Assembly: GCA_964387795.1 (NCBI GenBank)
Contig: CAYLYP010000033.1
Location: 1 to 31,957 of the forward strand
Length of the DNA stretch: 31,957 nucleotides
Direction: 5' to 3'
Source of the DNA: CAYLYP01 sp964387795
GTDB lineage: Bacteria > Bacteroidota > Bacteroidia > Bacteroidales > UBA7960
Part shown: positions 7,631 through 15,535 of the stretch, piece by piece
How positions within the stretch are numbered: position 1 is the stretch's first letter
Layout: every line of letters begins with the position of its first letter
The notes under the pieces: model-generated
Database searches by the model: none
Seen by the model: only the letters and a program-made list of their open reading frames with translations
What the model was told of the DNA's origin: nothing
Position numbers and translations under genes: made by a program

Positions 7631-8224
7631 ATGACAATCAATCAAAAGAAGAAAATCGTTATAGGGGTAACAGGGGCCAGTGGCGCCATATATGCCAAAA
7701 AGCTTATGGAGCGGCTATATATGCTCAACGACCAGATTGCATCCTGCGGTGTTATATTTTCGAAGGCTGCAAGGGAAGTATGGTCTTATGAATTACAAGG
7801 GGAAGATTTTAGCAATATCCCATTTAAGATATTTGAGCCTGACAATTTTTTTGCCCCATTTGCCTCAGGGAGTGCAGGCTACGACACAATGATTATCTGT
7901 CCGTGCAGCATGGGCTGTATGGGCCGTATTGCCAATGGCATATCGGGCGACCTTATCAGCAGGGCGGCTGATGTAATATTAAAAGAGAGGGGAAAACTGA
8001 TACTTGTAAGCCGCGAATCGCCCTTAAACCTGATCCATATACGCAATATGGAAAGCATAACACAGGCAGGAGGAATTGTTTTACCAGCCAGCCCATCATT
8101 TTATGCATCGGTCCAGACACTTGATGATGCAATTAACACCGTTGTGGAGCGGATTTTAATGCTTGCAGGATTTCAAACAAAACATTTTCACTGGGGCGAG
8201 CAGGAAGGTTATGATTTTGCCTGA
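7631..8224 (+). CDS. ubiX: Flavin prenyltransferase UbiX
   Basis: A 197-residue protein matching the UbiX/Pad1 family. It has the N-terminal flavin-binding loop GVTGASGAIYAKKL, PFASGSAGYDTMIICPCSM in the middle and the late block LILVSRESPLNLIHIRNM, with the usual family length. UbiX attaches a dimethylallyl group to reduced FMN to make the prenylated flavin cofactor used by UbiD-type decarboxylases. No ubiD lies in this window, so the partner must be elsewhere; in this phylum it may serve menaquinone or aromatic acid metabolism. It follows the barrel protein gene by 5 bases and converges on the regulator gene at 8245 with 20 bases between the stops. Confidence 0.93.
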   Translation: MTINQKKKIVIGVTGASGAIYAKKLMERLYMLNDQIASCGVIFSKAAREVWSYELQGEDFSNIPFKIFEPDNFFAPFASGSAGYDTMIICPCSMGCMGRIANGISGDLISRAADVILKERGKLILVSRESPLNLIHIRNMESITQAGGIVLPASPSFYASVQTLDDAINTVVERILMLAGFQTKHFHWGEQEGYDFA

Positions 8225-8244
8225 AAAGTAAAAAGAGAAAGACC

Positions 8245-9414
8245 CTATTTAAATTTTATTGGCTGGGCATACATATCCACATCTTTCCCTGTGATATTTT
8301 TGTCGCAAAGAATAGCAAGACGTTCAACCACATTGCGGAGTTCCCTGATATTACCAGTCCAGTTAAATGTTTTGAGCAGTTCAAGGGCTTCATCATCAAA
8401 AGATTTGGGGGGCATTCCATGATCCTTAACAATTTGCTCAAGGAAATAATTTGAAAGCAATGGGATGTCATCGCGCCTGTCAACTAAAGAAGGCACATGG
8501 ATAGGAATAACACTCAGTCGGTGGTATAAGTCTTCCCTAAAATGATTTTTCTCAATTTCTTCAAGTATATTTTTATTGGTAGCGGCCACAACCCTGACAT
8601 CCACCTCAATTTCCTTTTCACCGCCAACACGTGTAATCTTATTTTCCTGAAGTGCCCTAAGTACCTTAGCCTGAGCAGCAAGGCTCATATCACCAATCTC
8701 ATCCAAGAAAAGGGTTCCCCCATTAGCCATTTCAAAATTGCCTTTTCGTTGTTTAATGGCAGATGTAAAAGAGCCTTTTTCATGTCCAAAGAGCTCACTT
8801 TCGATTAACTCACCCGGTATAGCAGCGCAGTTAACTTCGACAAAAGGCCCTGCGGCCCTGTTGCTCATTTCGTGCAACCACCTTGCCACAAGCTCTTTTC
8901 CAGTCCCATTTGCACCAGTAATAAAAACCCTTGCATCTGTAGGTGCTACCCTTTGGATTAATTCCTTGATATGATTGATTGCTTCAGACTGGCCAATCAT
9001 TTCATAAGTTTTGCTTATTTTTCTTTTAAGGACTTTTGTTTCACTAACGAGCCGGGTTTTATCGAGGGCATTGCGAACAGTTATCAATAAACGGTTAAGG
9101 TCTAAAGGCTTTGAAATAAAATCAAATGCCCCTTTTTTAATTGCCTCTACTGCAGTATCAATGTTACCATGGCCAGAGATCATGACAACACTTGCCTCAC
9201 ATTGTTGTTGCTGAAGCTTTTCCAAAACTTCAATCCCATCCATTCTTGGCATTTTAATATCACAAAGGATAACATCAAATCTGGCCTTTGCAGCTTTGTC
9301 CAGGCCTTCTATCCCATCCTCGGCCAGTTCAACTTCATATTTCTCATATTCAAGAATATCCTTAAGGGTATTTCTGATACTTTTTTCATCATCGATAATT
9401 AATATACGGGCCAT
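8245..9414 (-). CDS. Sigma-54-dependent response regulator lacking a DNA-binding domain
   Basis: A 389-residue NtrC-type activator. The receiver (1-118) has the acidic pair in IIDDE, phospho-Asp D52 in CDIKMPRMDG and K102. The AAA+ domain (about 135-375) has Walker A GANGTGKE (167-174), the sigma-54 contact loop GSFTSA (214-219; consensus GAFTGA), Walker B TLFLDEIGD and the arginine region NHFREDLYHRL. The protein ends about 25 residues after NWTGNIRELRNVVERL, too short for the usual Fis-type helix-turn-helix. The 20 bases to the ubiX stop leave no room for a lost domain. It should activate sigma-54 promoters, perhaps from solution as described for Helicobacter FlgR. No paired kinase is adjacent. 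A TATCTTTG box lies 32-39 bases upstream. Confidence 0.92.
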   Translation of the reverse strand: MARILIIDDEKSIRNTLKDILEYEKYEVELAEDGIEGLDKAAKARFDVILCDIKMPRMDGIEVLEKLQQQQCEASVVMISGHGNIDTAVEAIKKGAFDFISKPLDLNRLLITVRNALDKTRLVSETKVLKRKISKTYEMIGQSEAINHIKELIQRVAPTDARVFITGANGTGKELVARWLHEMSNRAAGPFVEVNCAAIPGELIESELFGHEKGSFTSAIKQRKGNFEMANGGTLFLDEIGDMSLAAQAKVLRALQENKITRVGGEKEIEVDVRVVAATNKNILEEIEKNHFREDLYHRLSVIPIHVPSLVDRRDDIPLLSNYFLEQIVKDHGMPPKSFDDEALELLKTFNWTGNIRELRNVVERLAILCDKNITGKDVDMYAQPIKFK

Positions 9415-9445
9415 TTTTGCAGTATTTTGGTTAAAAAGCTTTGAA

Positions 9446-9453
9446 CAAAGATA
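9446..9453 (-). promoter_or_regulatory. -7 box TATCTTTG for the sigma-54 activator gene
   Basis: The minus-strand TATCTTTG matches TAnnTTTG. It predicts a transcription start near 9439 and a leader of about 25 bases to the ATG at 9414. No clear -33 element is seen. Confidence 0.5.
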
Positions 9454-9519
9454 AAGTGTTTTGTGAGATAAATATTATGCTACCCGCTTGAATACATGAA
9501 GAAAAAACATAAGCTATTG

Positions 9520-9558
9520 AAAAAGCAGGGAGAACAAACAAACATATTATCCTTCTCC
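9520..9558 (-). terminator. Candidate terminator of rlmD
   Basis: On the minus strand GGAGAA (9558-9553) pairs with TTCTCC (9534-9529) across an 18-base loop, and CTGCTTTTTC follows. The stem is short, so this is moderate support. Confidence 0.4.
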
Positions 9559-9576
9559 TATTATTGTAACAACAGA

Positions 9577-10995
9577 TTAACAATTGATGATTTCGAGCAA
9601 TGCAACGTTCTCGACATGAGTAGTATGAGGGAACATATCCACAGGTTGGACCTTTAAAAGCCTGTATTTTTCAAGCAGCATTTCAATATCGCGACCTTGG
9701 GTAGCAGGATTGCAGCTCACATAAACAATTCGTTTAGGGGCCATTTTAAGTATCTGGGCAACCACATCGGGGTGCATACCAGCTCTTGGAGGGTCAGTTA
9801 TTACCACATCAGGAATTCCGTTTTGGGCAACAAAGGATTCGTTAAGCACCTTAGCCATGTCGCCAGAAAAAAACACAGTATTTGAAATGCTGTTGAGACT
9901 GCTATTGATAACAGCATCGTCAACAGCCTCTTTCACATATTCAATCCCAACAACTTTAGAAGCCCCTGATGCAACAAAATTAGCGATAGTGCCTGTCCCG
10001 GTATAAAGGTCATAAACAGTTTCTTTTCCTGTTAATCCGGCAAATTCGCGTGCAACTTTGTAAAGGGCATAAGCCTGTAGTGAGTTGGTTTGGAAAAAAG
10101 ATTTTGGTCCAATCCTGAACTTAAGTCCTTCCATATTCTCAACAATAAAGGGCTCCCCTTTATACAAGACTGTTTCCAGATCATTAATAGTATCATTTTT
10201 CTTTGTATTAATAACGTAATACAAAGAAGTAACATCAGGAACTATTTGAAGGATAAAATCCATAAGACCTTTCAGTTCGGCCTGATCATCATAACCAACA
10301 ACCATTATTACCATTAATTGTCCATCAAGTGTATTTCGGACAATAACATTACGGAGAAAACCCTCATGACTTCTTTGATCATAAAATGTAAGCTTATGAT
10401 CCAATGCATATTTCCTGAGGCTATTCCTTATTTCATTTGAAGGTTCGGGCTGGAGGTAACAGTTTGTAATATCGACAATTTTATCGAAAAAACCAGGGAC
10501 ATGAAAGCCCACTGCATTAAGATGCTGTTGGTTTTCAGGCACATTATCCTGATGTGTCAACCATCTTTTGTTCGAAAAAGTGTATTCCAGTTTGTTGCGA
10601 TAATACTGTGAACCGGGAGAGGCCAATATAGGAAATGCATCATAGCTATTGCCTGTTTTTCCTATTCTTTGGATATTTTCGAAAGCCTGCCGTTCCTTAT
10701 ATTTTAACTGGGCAGCATAATCCATGTGTTGCCATTTGCAACCGCCACAAATTCCAAAATGATTGCAAAAAGGTTCTGATCTGTATGGAGAAGGTTTCTT
10801 AATCCGTTCAATTTTTCCTTCAAGATGCCTGCGCCTGGTAAAAGTAATCAACACATCAATGATATCACCTGGCACTGCCTGTTCAACAAATACAACGAGC
10901 TCATCAATACGTCCTACGCCAGCGCCTTCTGAATTGATATCAGTAATTTCAATATCCTGAAATATTTGCTTAAAATATGGATTGTTTTTTGCCAC
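9577..10995 (-). CDS. rlmD: 23S rRNA (uracil-C5)-methyltransferase, RlmD/TrmA family
   Basis: Makes m5U in 23S rRNA (U1939 in E. coli numbering, by family). It starts with a TRAM-like beta-barrel (about 10-70). The [4Fe-4S] cysteines are seen as CNHFGICGGC (C77, C83, C86 from the GTG start), with a fourth in DITNCYLQ (C179). The SAM site is YDLYTGTGTI, followed by TDPPRAGMH, the nucleophile C428 in YVSCNPATQ and a C-terminal HVENVALLE. The frame stays open to a TTG at 11022, but I prefer the GTG at 10995: a TATTTTTG promoter box at 11010-11017 lies between the two, so a transcript from it could not include the TTG. The product is then 472 residues. Which uracil it modifies is inferred from the family. 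Confidence 0.9.
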   Translation of the reverse strand: MAKNNPYFKQIFQDIEITDINSEGAGVGRIDELVVFVEQAVPGDIIDVLITFTRRRHLEGKIERIKKPSPYRSEPFCNHFGICGGCKWQHMDYAAQLKYKERQAFENIQRIGKTGNSYDAFPILASPGSQYYRNKLEYTFSNKRWLTHQDNVPENQQHLNAVGFHVPGFFDKIVDITNCYLQPEPSNEIRNSLRKYALDHKLTFYDQRSHEGFLRNVIVRNTLDGQLMVIMVVGYDDQAELKGLMDFILQIVPDVTSLYYVINTKKNDTINDLETVLYKGEPFIVENMEGLKFRIGPKSFFQTNSLQAYALYKVAREFAGLTGKETVYDLYTGTGTIANFVASGASKVVGIEYVKEAVDDAVINSSLNSISNTVFFSGDMAKVLNESFVAQNGIPDVVITDPPRAGMHPDVVAQILKMAPKRIVYVSCNPATQGRDIEMLLEKYRLLKVQPVDMFPHTTHVENVALLEIINC

Positions 10996-11009
10996 TTTAT
11001 TTTTTTTTG

Positions 11010-11017
11010 CAAAAATA
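11010..11017 (-). promoter_or_regulatory. -7 box TATTTTTG for rlmD
   Basis: The minus-strand TATTTTTG matches TAnnTTTG. The predicted start near 11003 leaves under 10 bases before the GTG at 10995, so the transcript would be nearly leaderless. It argues against the upstream TTG at 11022 as the translation start. Confidence 0.4.
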
Positions 11018-11240
11018 CACAATTATGACTTTTATTTTCATAGCCGATTGAAGCATTTTGAAAATCACCATCGCAATAATAATATAATTAAGAACTTATT
11101 AAAAAATGAATTGTCCAAACCGAAAGCTAAATTCAGGCATTTCGTTAAAAGCCCCCAATGATTAAACATTAGGCACACCAAATCGTTTAGTCAATAACAT
11201 CAAAAGAAATCATCCGCTAAACACAAATAAAGATAAAACA

Positions 11241-11654
11241 TTGGAACCAACACCTCCATTTTCAGGAATTGTATTTTTCGATTCAGATTGCATCCTGTGT
11301 AATCGTACGCTTTGGTTCATCATTAAAAACTTAAGCGATACAGATATTGGGTTTGCAAGTCTTCAGGGCGAAACCGCCCGATATTATTTAGCTTCACAGG
11401 GTATTGACCCATTAACCAGCGATGGGGTAATTTATTTAAAAGATGGGAAGGTTTATAAGAAGTCAAAAGCGATATTCATGATAGGCGGGAAGTTAAAATA
11501 TCCATGGAAATTATTAAAAATACTTAACATTATACCTGCTGTTATAAGCAATTGTGTTTATAATATTATTTCAAAACACCGCTATCGCTGGTTTGGCAAG
11601 CGTTTACAATGCATTGTGCCACCTCGGACACTAAAGGGTCATTTTTTAAAATAA
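11241..11654 (+). CDS. DCC-family (DUF393) thiol-disulfide oxidoreductase-like protein
   Basis: A 137-residue protein with the family hallmark near the N-terminus, FFDSDCILCNRTLWFI, in which D-x-D-C-x-x-C carries the CxxC pair (usual form YDGDCxFC). Later family-like blocks are GFASLQGETARYYL, DGVIYLKDGKVYKKSKAI and a basic C-terminal YRWFGKR. Members are proposed thioredoxin-like redox proteins, but their substrates are not established. No ATG exists in frame between the upstream stop (11163) and the DCC motif, so the TTG at 11241 is the best visible start. It is transcribed away from rlmD; the 245 bases between them hold no other gene. No signal peptide is seen, so it is probably cytosolic. 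Confidence 0.8.
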   Translation: MEPTPPFSGIVFFDSDCILCNRTLWFIIKNLSDTDIGFASLQGETARYYLASQGIDPLTSDGVIYLKDGKVYKKSKAIFMIGGKLKYPWKLLKILNIIPAVISNCVYNIISKHRYRWFGKRLQCIVPPRTLKGHFLK

Positions 11655-11760
11655 ATAATCTAAACCCAAGGGAATCAATGTGTAATCATCAAAAAGGCTA
11701 AGTTTTTAAAAATCAAACCACTAAAAACTGAAAGAGTTTTTTTCTCTGGTTTTAAATATC

Positions 11761-11768
11761 TATATTTG
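11761..11768 (+). promoter_or_regulatory. -7 box TATATTTG for rocD
   Basis: TATATTTG fits the Bacteroidota -7 consensus. It predicts a transcription start near 11775 and a leader of about 60 bases. That leader ends in AAGAGGTGATTT directly before the ATG, an unusually good Shine-Dalgarno-like run for this phylum. Confidence 0.5.
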
Positions 11769-11834
11769 CCCACCGATAATATATCAGGTGAAATAAAAAA
11801 AACATTCATAAACAAAAAAAACAAGAGGTGATTT

Positions 11835-13070
11835 ATGAGCAATCCTATCACTGAAAAGATGACTTCCAAACTGGCCATTGAGCTGGAGGAAAAGTATGGT
11901 GCACACAACTACCACCCGCTTCCTGTAGTATTAAACCGTGGCGAAGGCGTATTTGTATGGGATGTTGAAGGAAAACGGTATTATGATTTTCTTTCAGCGT
12001 ATTCGGCAGTTAACCAGGGCCATTGCCACCCCAAAATTGTTAATGCACTAATAGAACAGGCAAAGAAAATCAATCTCACATCCCGTGCATTTCATAATGA
12101 CGTATTGGGAGTGTATGAGAAATTTGTCACCGAATATTTTGGTTACGACAAAGTATTACCAATGAACACCGGAGCTGAAGCTGTTGAAACAGCCATAAAG
12201 CTTACCAGGAGATGGGCTTATGATAAGAAAGGTATAGCCGAAAACCGTGCAAAAATTATTGTTTGCGAAAACAATTTCCACGGAAGGACAACCACGATAG
12301 TATCATTTTCGAATGATCCTGATGGTTTTGGCGGTTATGGCCCCTTCACCCCGGGTTTTATCCGTATTCCATACAATAATGTGGATGCACTGGCAGAAGC
12401 TTTAAAAGATCCGGATGTTGCAGGTTTCTTAGTTGAGCCTATTCAGGGCGAAGCAGGGGTATTTGTACCCGACGATGGCTATCTGAAAAAATGTGCTACA
12501 CTATGTAAAAAGCACAATGTATTGTTTGTAGCAGACGAAGTACAGACAGGTATTGCCCGTACCGGACGTTTGTTGGCAGTAGATCATGAAGATGTAAAAC
12601 CCGACATCCTTATCCTTGGAAAAGCAATAAGTGGTGGTGTTTATCCTATTTCAGCCGTACTTGCAAATGATGACATCATGCTTGTTATCAAACCAGGACA
12701 ACATGGTTCAACCTTTGGAGGCAACCCAATGGCAGGACGCGTTGCAGTTGCAGCCCTTGAAGTTGTTCAGGAAGAAAAACTTGCTGAGAGGGCACAGCAT
12801 CTTGGTGAAATCCTTCGCCGCGAATTAAGGGCAATCAAATCGGATATGATTACCCTGGTAAGAGGAAAAGGCTTACTCAATGCCATTATTATCAAACCTA
12901 AAAATGGCAAAGAAGCATGGGATGTTTGTTTAAAAATGGCCGAAAATGGCCTTTTAGCAAAACCAACCCATGGAGATATCATCCGCTTTGCTCCTCCATT
13001 AGTAATTACAGAAGAACAAATCATGGAATGCGTTGATATTATCCGCAGGTCAATCCTTGCTTTTGAATAA
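11835..13070 (+). CDS. rocD: Ornithine--oxo-acid aminotransferase
   Basis: A 411-residue class III PLP aminotransferase that moves the delta-amino group of ornithine to 2-oxoglutarate, giving glutamate semialdehyde and linking arginine/ornithine with proline and glutamate metabolism. Visible features are the N-terminal block YGAHNYHPLPVVL, typical of ornithine aminotransferases, the phosphate-binding NTGAEAVETAIK (111-122), NNFHGRT, EPIQGEAGV, DEVQTGIARTG with D234 contacting the PLP ring, and the Schiff-base lysine K263 in LGKAISGG. The length is typical for the family. It stands alone with its own promoter and a strong terminator at 13108-13147. A related acetylornithine-type activity is less likely because the N-terminal block fits RocD. 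Confidence 0.93.
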   Translation: MSNPITEKMTSKLAIELEEKYGAHNYHPLPVVLNRGEGVFVWDVEGKRYYDFLSAYSAVNQGHCHPKIVNALIEQAKKINLTSRAFHNDVLGVYEKFVTEYFGYDKVLPMNTGAEAVETAIKLTRRWAYDKKGIAENRAKIIVCENNFHGRTTTIVSFSNDPDGFGGYGPFTPGFIRIPYNNVDALAEALKDPDVAGFLVEPIQGEAGVFVPDDGYLKKCATLCKKHNVLFVADEVQTGIARTGRLLAVDHEDVKPDILILGKAISGGVYPISAVLANDDIMLVIKPGQHGSTFGGNPMAGRVAVAALEVVQEEKLAERAQHLGEILRRELRAIKSDMITLVRGKGLLNAIIIKPKNGKEAWDVCLKMAENGLLAKPTHGDIIRFAPPLVITEEQIMECVDIIRRSILAFE

Positions 13071-13107
13071 GAATGAATCTTTGTTTCATTTAATAATGGA
13101 ACACATT

Positions 13108-13147
13108 AAAAAAGCCGGCTTGTTTATATAACAGCCGGCTTTTTTTT
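13108..13147. terminator. Bidirectional terminator between rocD and the SOD gene
   Basis: AAAAAAGCCGGC and its complement GCCGGCTTTTTT surround a loop of about a dozen bases, with an A-run on one side and a T-run on the other. It can serve both convergent genes. Confidence 0.9.
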
Positions 13148-13194
13148 CAACCAATCAAAACATCACCTAAGTGATTTCTTAAATTTCCCTGAAA

Positions 13195-13914
13195 TTATTT
13201 CACAAGGGCAGCATAACGTTTTTCAACTTCTTTCCAGTTGATTACATTCCAAAATGCACCAATATAATCCGGGCGTCGGTTCTGGTATTTTAAATAATAG
13301 GCATGTTCCCAGACATCAATTCCCATAATTGGAGTGCCTTTAACATCAGCAACATCCATCAGGGGATTGTCCTGATTTGGGGTAGAGCTTATCTGAATTT
13401 CACCCGCTGGGTCAACAATCAGCCAGGCCCAACCAGAACCAAAGCGAGTAGCAGCAGCCAGATTAAATTCTTTTTGAAAGTTCTCGAAAGAAGAATATTT
13501 CTTTTCAATTGCTTCCATTAATTTGCCTGATGGTTTTCCACCGCCTTCAGGAGACATGATACTCCAGAACAAAGAGTGATTGTAATGACCACCTCCGTTA
13601 TTCCGCACTGATACAGGATACTTTCCCATATTTTTAAAAATATCCTCAAGCTTCATATTTTCCATTTCTGTACCTGCAATGGCAGCATTCAGATTGTTAA
13701 TATAAGCCTGGTGATGTTTTGTATGGTGGATTTCCATGGTCATTTTATCGATATGAGGCTCAAGTGCGTCATAAGAATAAGGCAGAGCAGGGAGTGTGTG
13801 AACTTCTTTTGTCATTGTTTTAGAATTATTTGGGTTAATAATTGTTGTATTTACAAAAGGGCTTGTTAGCATGAATGCAAATAGCCCGGTTATTAAAAAG
13901 TTGGTTGTATTCAT
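13195..13914 (-). CDS. sodA: Superoxide dismutase (Mn/Fe type) with export-like N-terminal extension
   Basis: Converts superoxide to hydrogen peroxide and oxygen. The metal ligands are visible as H63 in MEIHHTKHH, H113 in HYNHSLFW, and D200 and H204 in DVWEHAYY. FGSGWAWL, TPNQDNPL and GGHYNH favour the Mn-type or cambialistic group, but metal use cannot be fixed by reading. The normal SOD core begins at residue 34 (MTKEVHTLPALPY; Met codon at 13815). The 33 residues before it include a hydrophobic run (FLITGLFAFMLTSPF) like a signal peptide, though without the usual basic N-region. Either the enzyme is exported to the periplasm or the true start is at 13815, giving a 206-residue cytosolic enzyme. 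Convergent with rocD. Confidence 0.9.
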   Translation of the reverse strand: MNTTNFLITGLFAFMLTSPFVNTTIINPNNSKTMTKEVHTLPALPYSYDALEPHIDKMTMEIHHTKHHQAYINNLNAAIAGTEMENMKLEDIFKNMGKYPVSVRNNGGGHYNHSLFWSIMSPEGGGKPSGKLMEAIEKKYSSFENFQKEFNLAAATRFGSGWAWLIVDPAGEIQISSTPNQDNPLMDVADVKGTPIMGIDVWEHAYYLKYQNRRPDYIGAFWNVINWKEVEKRYAALVK

Positions 13915-13999
13915 TTTAATTCATTATTTAGAATCTTTATAAATAAAACGATATAAATAGCAGATTGTTTAATCAGACACAAAAAAAAGTTCAAAATAA

Positions 14000-14191
14000 A
14001 GAGGATTAGCTGAAAATGCTAATAATGTATTGGAAACGAAACGACAAGGCGAAGATGTAAAACAATACAATAAGCCGAAAGCAAGTAAGCAGAAGATATT
14101 TCAAATTAACAATAAAGGCTACATTGAAAAAAGGAAAAAGCAAGAGCAACAAGAGGCAATATCTAATCAAAAAAACTTTTTAGTTAGCTAA
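14000..14191 (+). other. Short Lys/Gln/Asn-rich open frame upstream of adk, possible gene remnant
   Basis: The 338 bases between the SOD gene and the adenylate kinase gene hold no clear gene. One plus-strand frame stays open for about 63 codons after a stop at 13997 and ends at TAA 14189-14191. It has no ATG (a TTG lies at 14030). The predicted residues are hydrophilic (KRQGEDVKQYNKPKASK, then KRKKQEQQEA), a composition more like a coding remnant than random AT-rich DNA. I do not recognise it. Confidence 0.25.
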
Positions 14192-14252
14192 TAAGTTGTA
14201 ATTTTACCTTTAATGAATTAAAGCGTATCAAAACAGATAAAAAATTGGCGAG

Positions 14253-15428
14253 ATGATAAATATGATACTTTTTGGGCCTCCAGGGGCCGGGAAAGGGACT
14301 CAGTCACAATTATTGATGGAGAAATATAACCTGACCTATATTTCAACAGGAGATGTATTGAGGAAAGAGCTAAAAGCCGGCACCCCTTTAGGTTTGAAAG
14401 CAAAGCAGATCATTGAGTCGGGAGGATTGGTAGATGACGAAATCATTGTCCAGATTATTGGCAATGCCCTCAAGGCAGAAAGCGGCAATGACGGTTTCCT
14501 CTTCGACGGGTTTCCCCGCACCTATGTACAGGCATACATCCTTGATGGACTATTGACCCGGTTGCAGAGTTCATTAACACGGATTTTCACACTTGAAATT
14601 TCGGATGCTGAATGTACCAAAAGGATGCTTCAAAGAGCAAAGGAACAAGGCCGGAGTGATGACAATGAGATTGTTATCAAGAGGCGATTACAGGAATACC
14701 ACGAGAAGACCCTGCCCCTGCTTGAATTTTATGAAAGTTCAGGTTTGGTAACAAAAATTGATGGGGTTGGGACAACCACTGAAGTCTTCAACAGGTTAAA
14801 TGCCCATATCATAGAAGACCTCAATAATCAACCTGTAAACATTATCATGCATGGATTTCCGGGTTCAGGAAGGGCGACACATGCCGAGTTGCTTGCAAAA
14901 GAATTTAACCTGAATGTCATTTCAACATCACAAATGCTCCATCAGGAAGCATTATCAAATTCACCTACCAGTAAAATTATCAAACCCCTTCTGGATAAAG
15001 GATTAATAGTTCCAGATGAGATTGTAATCCGCATGATTGAAAAAGAACTACAAAAGACAGATGGATGTAGCCGGGGACACATATTCAAAAGCTTCCCCCG
15101 TTCACTTGTTCAGGCATATATCATGGATGGCATCTTAAGAAAAAAATCAAGCGCTATCACTTGTGTTGTAAATCTTCAGGTTCCATATTTAGAACTTATT
15201 AAACGATTAGATGCAAGAAGCCATACGGAAAAAAGGATGCCATACGATGGTTCTGCTGCAACAATTGTAAGGCGTATCGAAGAGCACGAAAGGGTGAATG
15301 ATTCAATTCTGAATTATTATCGTCAGCATAAACTTGTAATAGATATTGATGGCAAGGGAAGTATTGAAGAAGTCTTTGAACGGATGCGCAAACCTGTATC
15401 AAGGGCCATTCGGAATATGAGGATATGA
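14253..15428 (+). CDS. adk: Tandem adenylate kinase (intact domain fused to a degenerate second domain)
   Basis: Adenylate kinase interconverts ATP + AMP with 2 ADP. Bacterial enzymes are usually 190-220 residues; this one has 391 and contains two copies. Domain 1 (1-187) is complete: P-loop GPPGAGKGTQ (8-17), STGDVLRKE (AMP site, R37), DGFPRT (85-90), a short zinc-free LID, and GRSDDNEIVIKRRL (133-146). Domain 2 (194-379) keeps the fold landmarks but not the catalytic residues: GFPGSGRATH (K14 becomes R207), STSQMLHQE (R37 becomes H230), KSFPRS (D85 becomes K279), and the GRxDD site is reduced to KRMPYD. Both copies share an odd block, FPRTYVQAYILDGLL and FPRSLVQAYIMDGIL, so they come from an internal duplication. 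The second domain is probably a regulatory or structural pseudokinase. No frameshift separates them. Confidence 0.93.
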   Translation: MINMILFGPPGAGKGTQSQLLMEKYNLTYISTGDVLRKELKAGTPLGLKAKQIIESGGLVDDEIIVQIIGNALKAESGNDGFLFDGFPRTYVQAYILDGLLTRLQSSLTRIFTLEISDAECTKRMLQRAKEQGRSDDNEIVIKRRLQEYHEKTLPLLEFYESSGLVTKIDGVGTTTEVFNRLNAHIIEDLNNQPVNIIMHGFPGSGRATHAELLAKEFNLNVISTSQMLHQEALSNSPTSKIIKPLLDKGLIVPDEIVIRMIEKELQKTDGCSRGHIFKSFPRSLVQAYIMDGILRKKSSAITCVVNLQVPYLELIKRLDARSHTEKRMPYDGSAATIVRRIEEHERVNDSILNYYRQHKLVIDIDGKGSIEEVFERMRKPVSRAIRNMRI

Positions 15429-15456
15429 GAAACCATTAGGAACTACTTTCATAATC

Positions 15457-15504
15457 AATCAAAAAGGGAACTACTGACTTTTGCCAATAGTTCCCTTTTT
15501 GATT
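15457..15504. terminator. Bidirectional terminator between adk and the ABC permease gene
   Basis: AATCAAAAAGGGAACTA at 15457-15473 is a perfect 17-base inverted repeat of TAGTTCCCTTTTTGATT at 15488-15504, with a 14-base loop and A/T runs at both ends. It can end both convergent transcripts. Confidence 0.9.
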
Positions 15505-15535
15505 TTATATTACTATAAAGATGAGGTTTCAGGCC

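Noticed and set aside
9496..9657. 53-codon plus-strand frame between the regulator gene and rlmD
   Set aside because: More than half is antisense to the rlmD 3' end and it runs through the candidate rlmD terminator.
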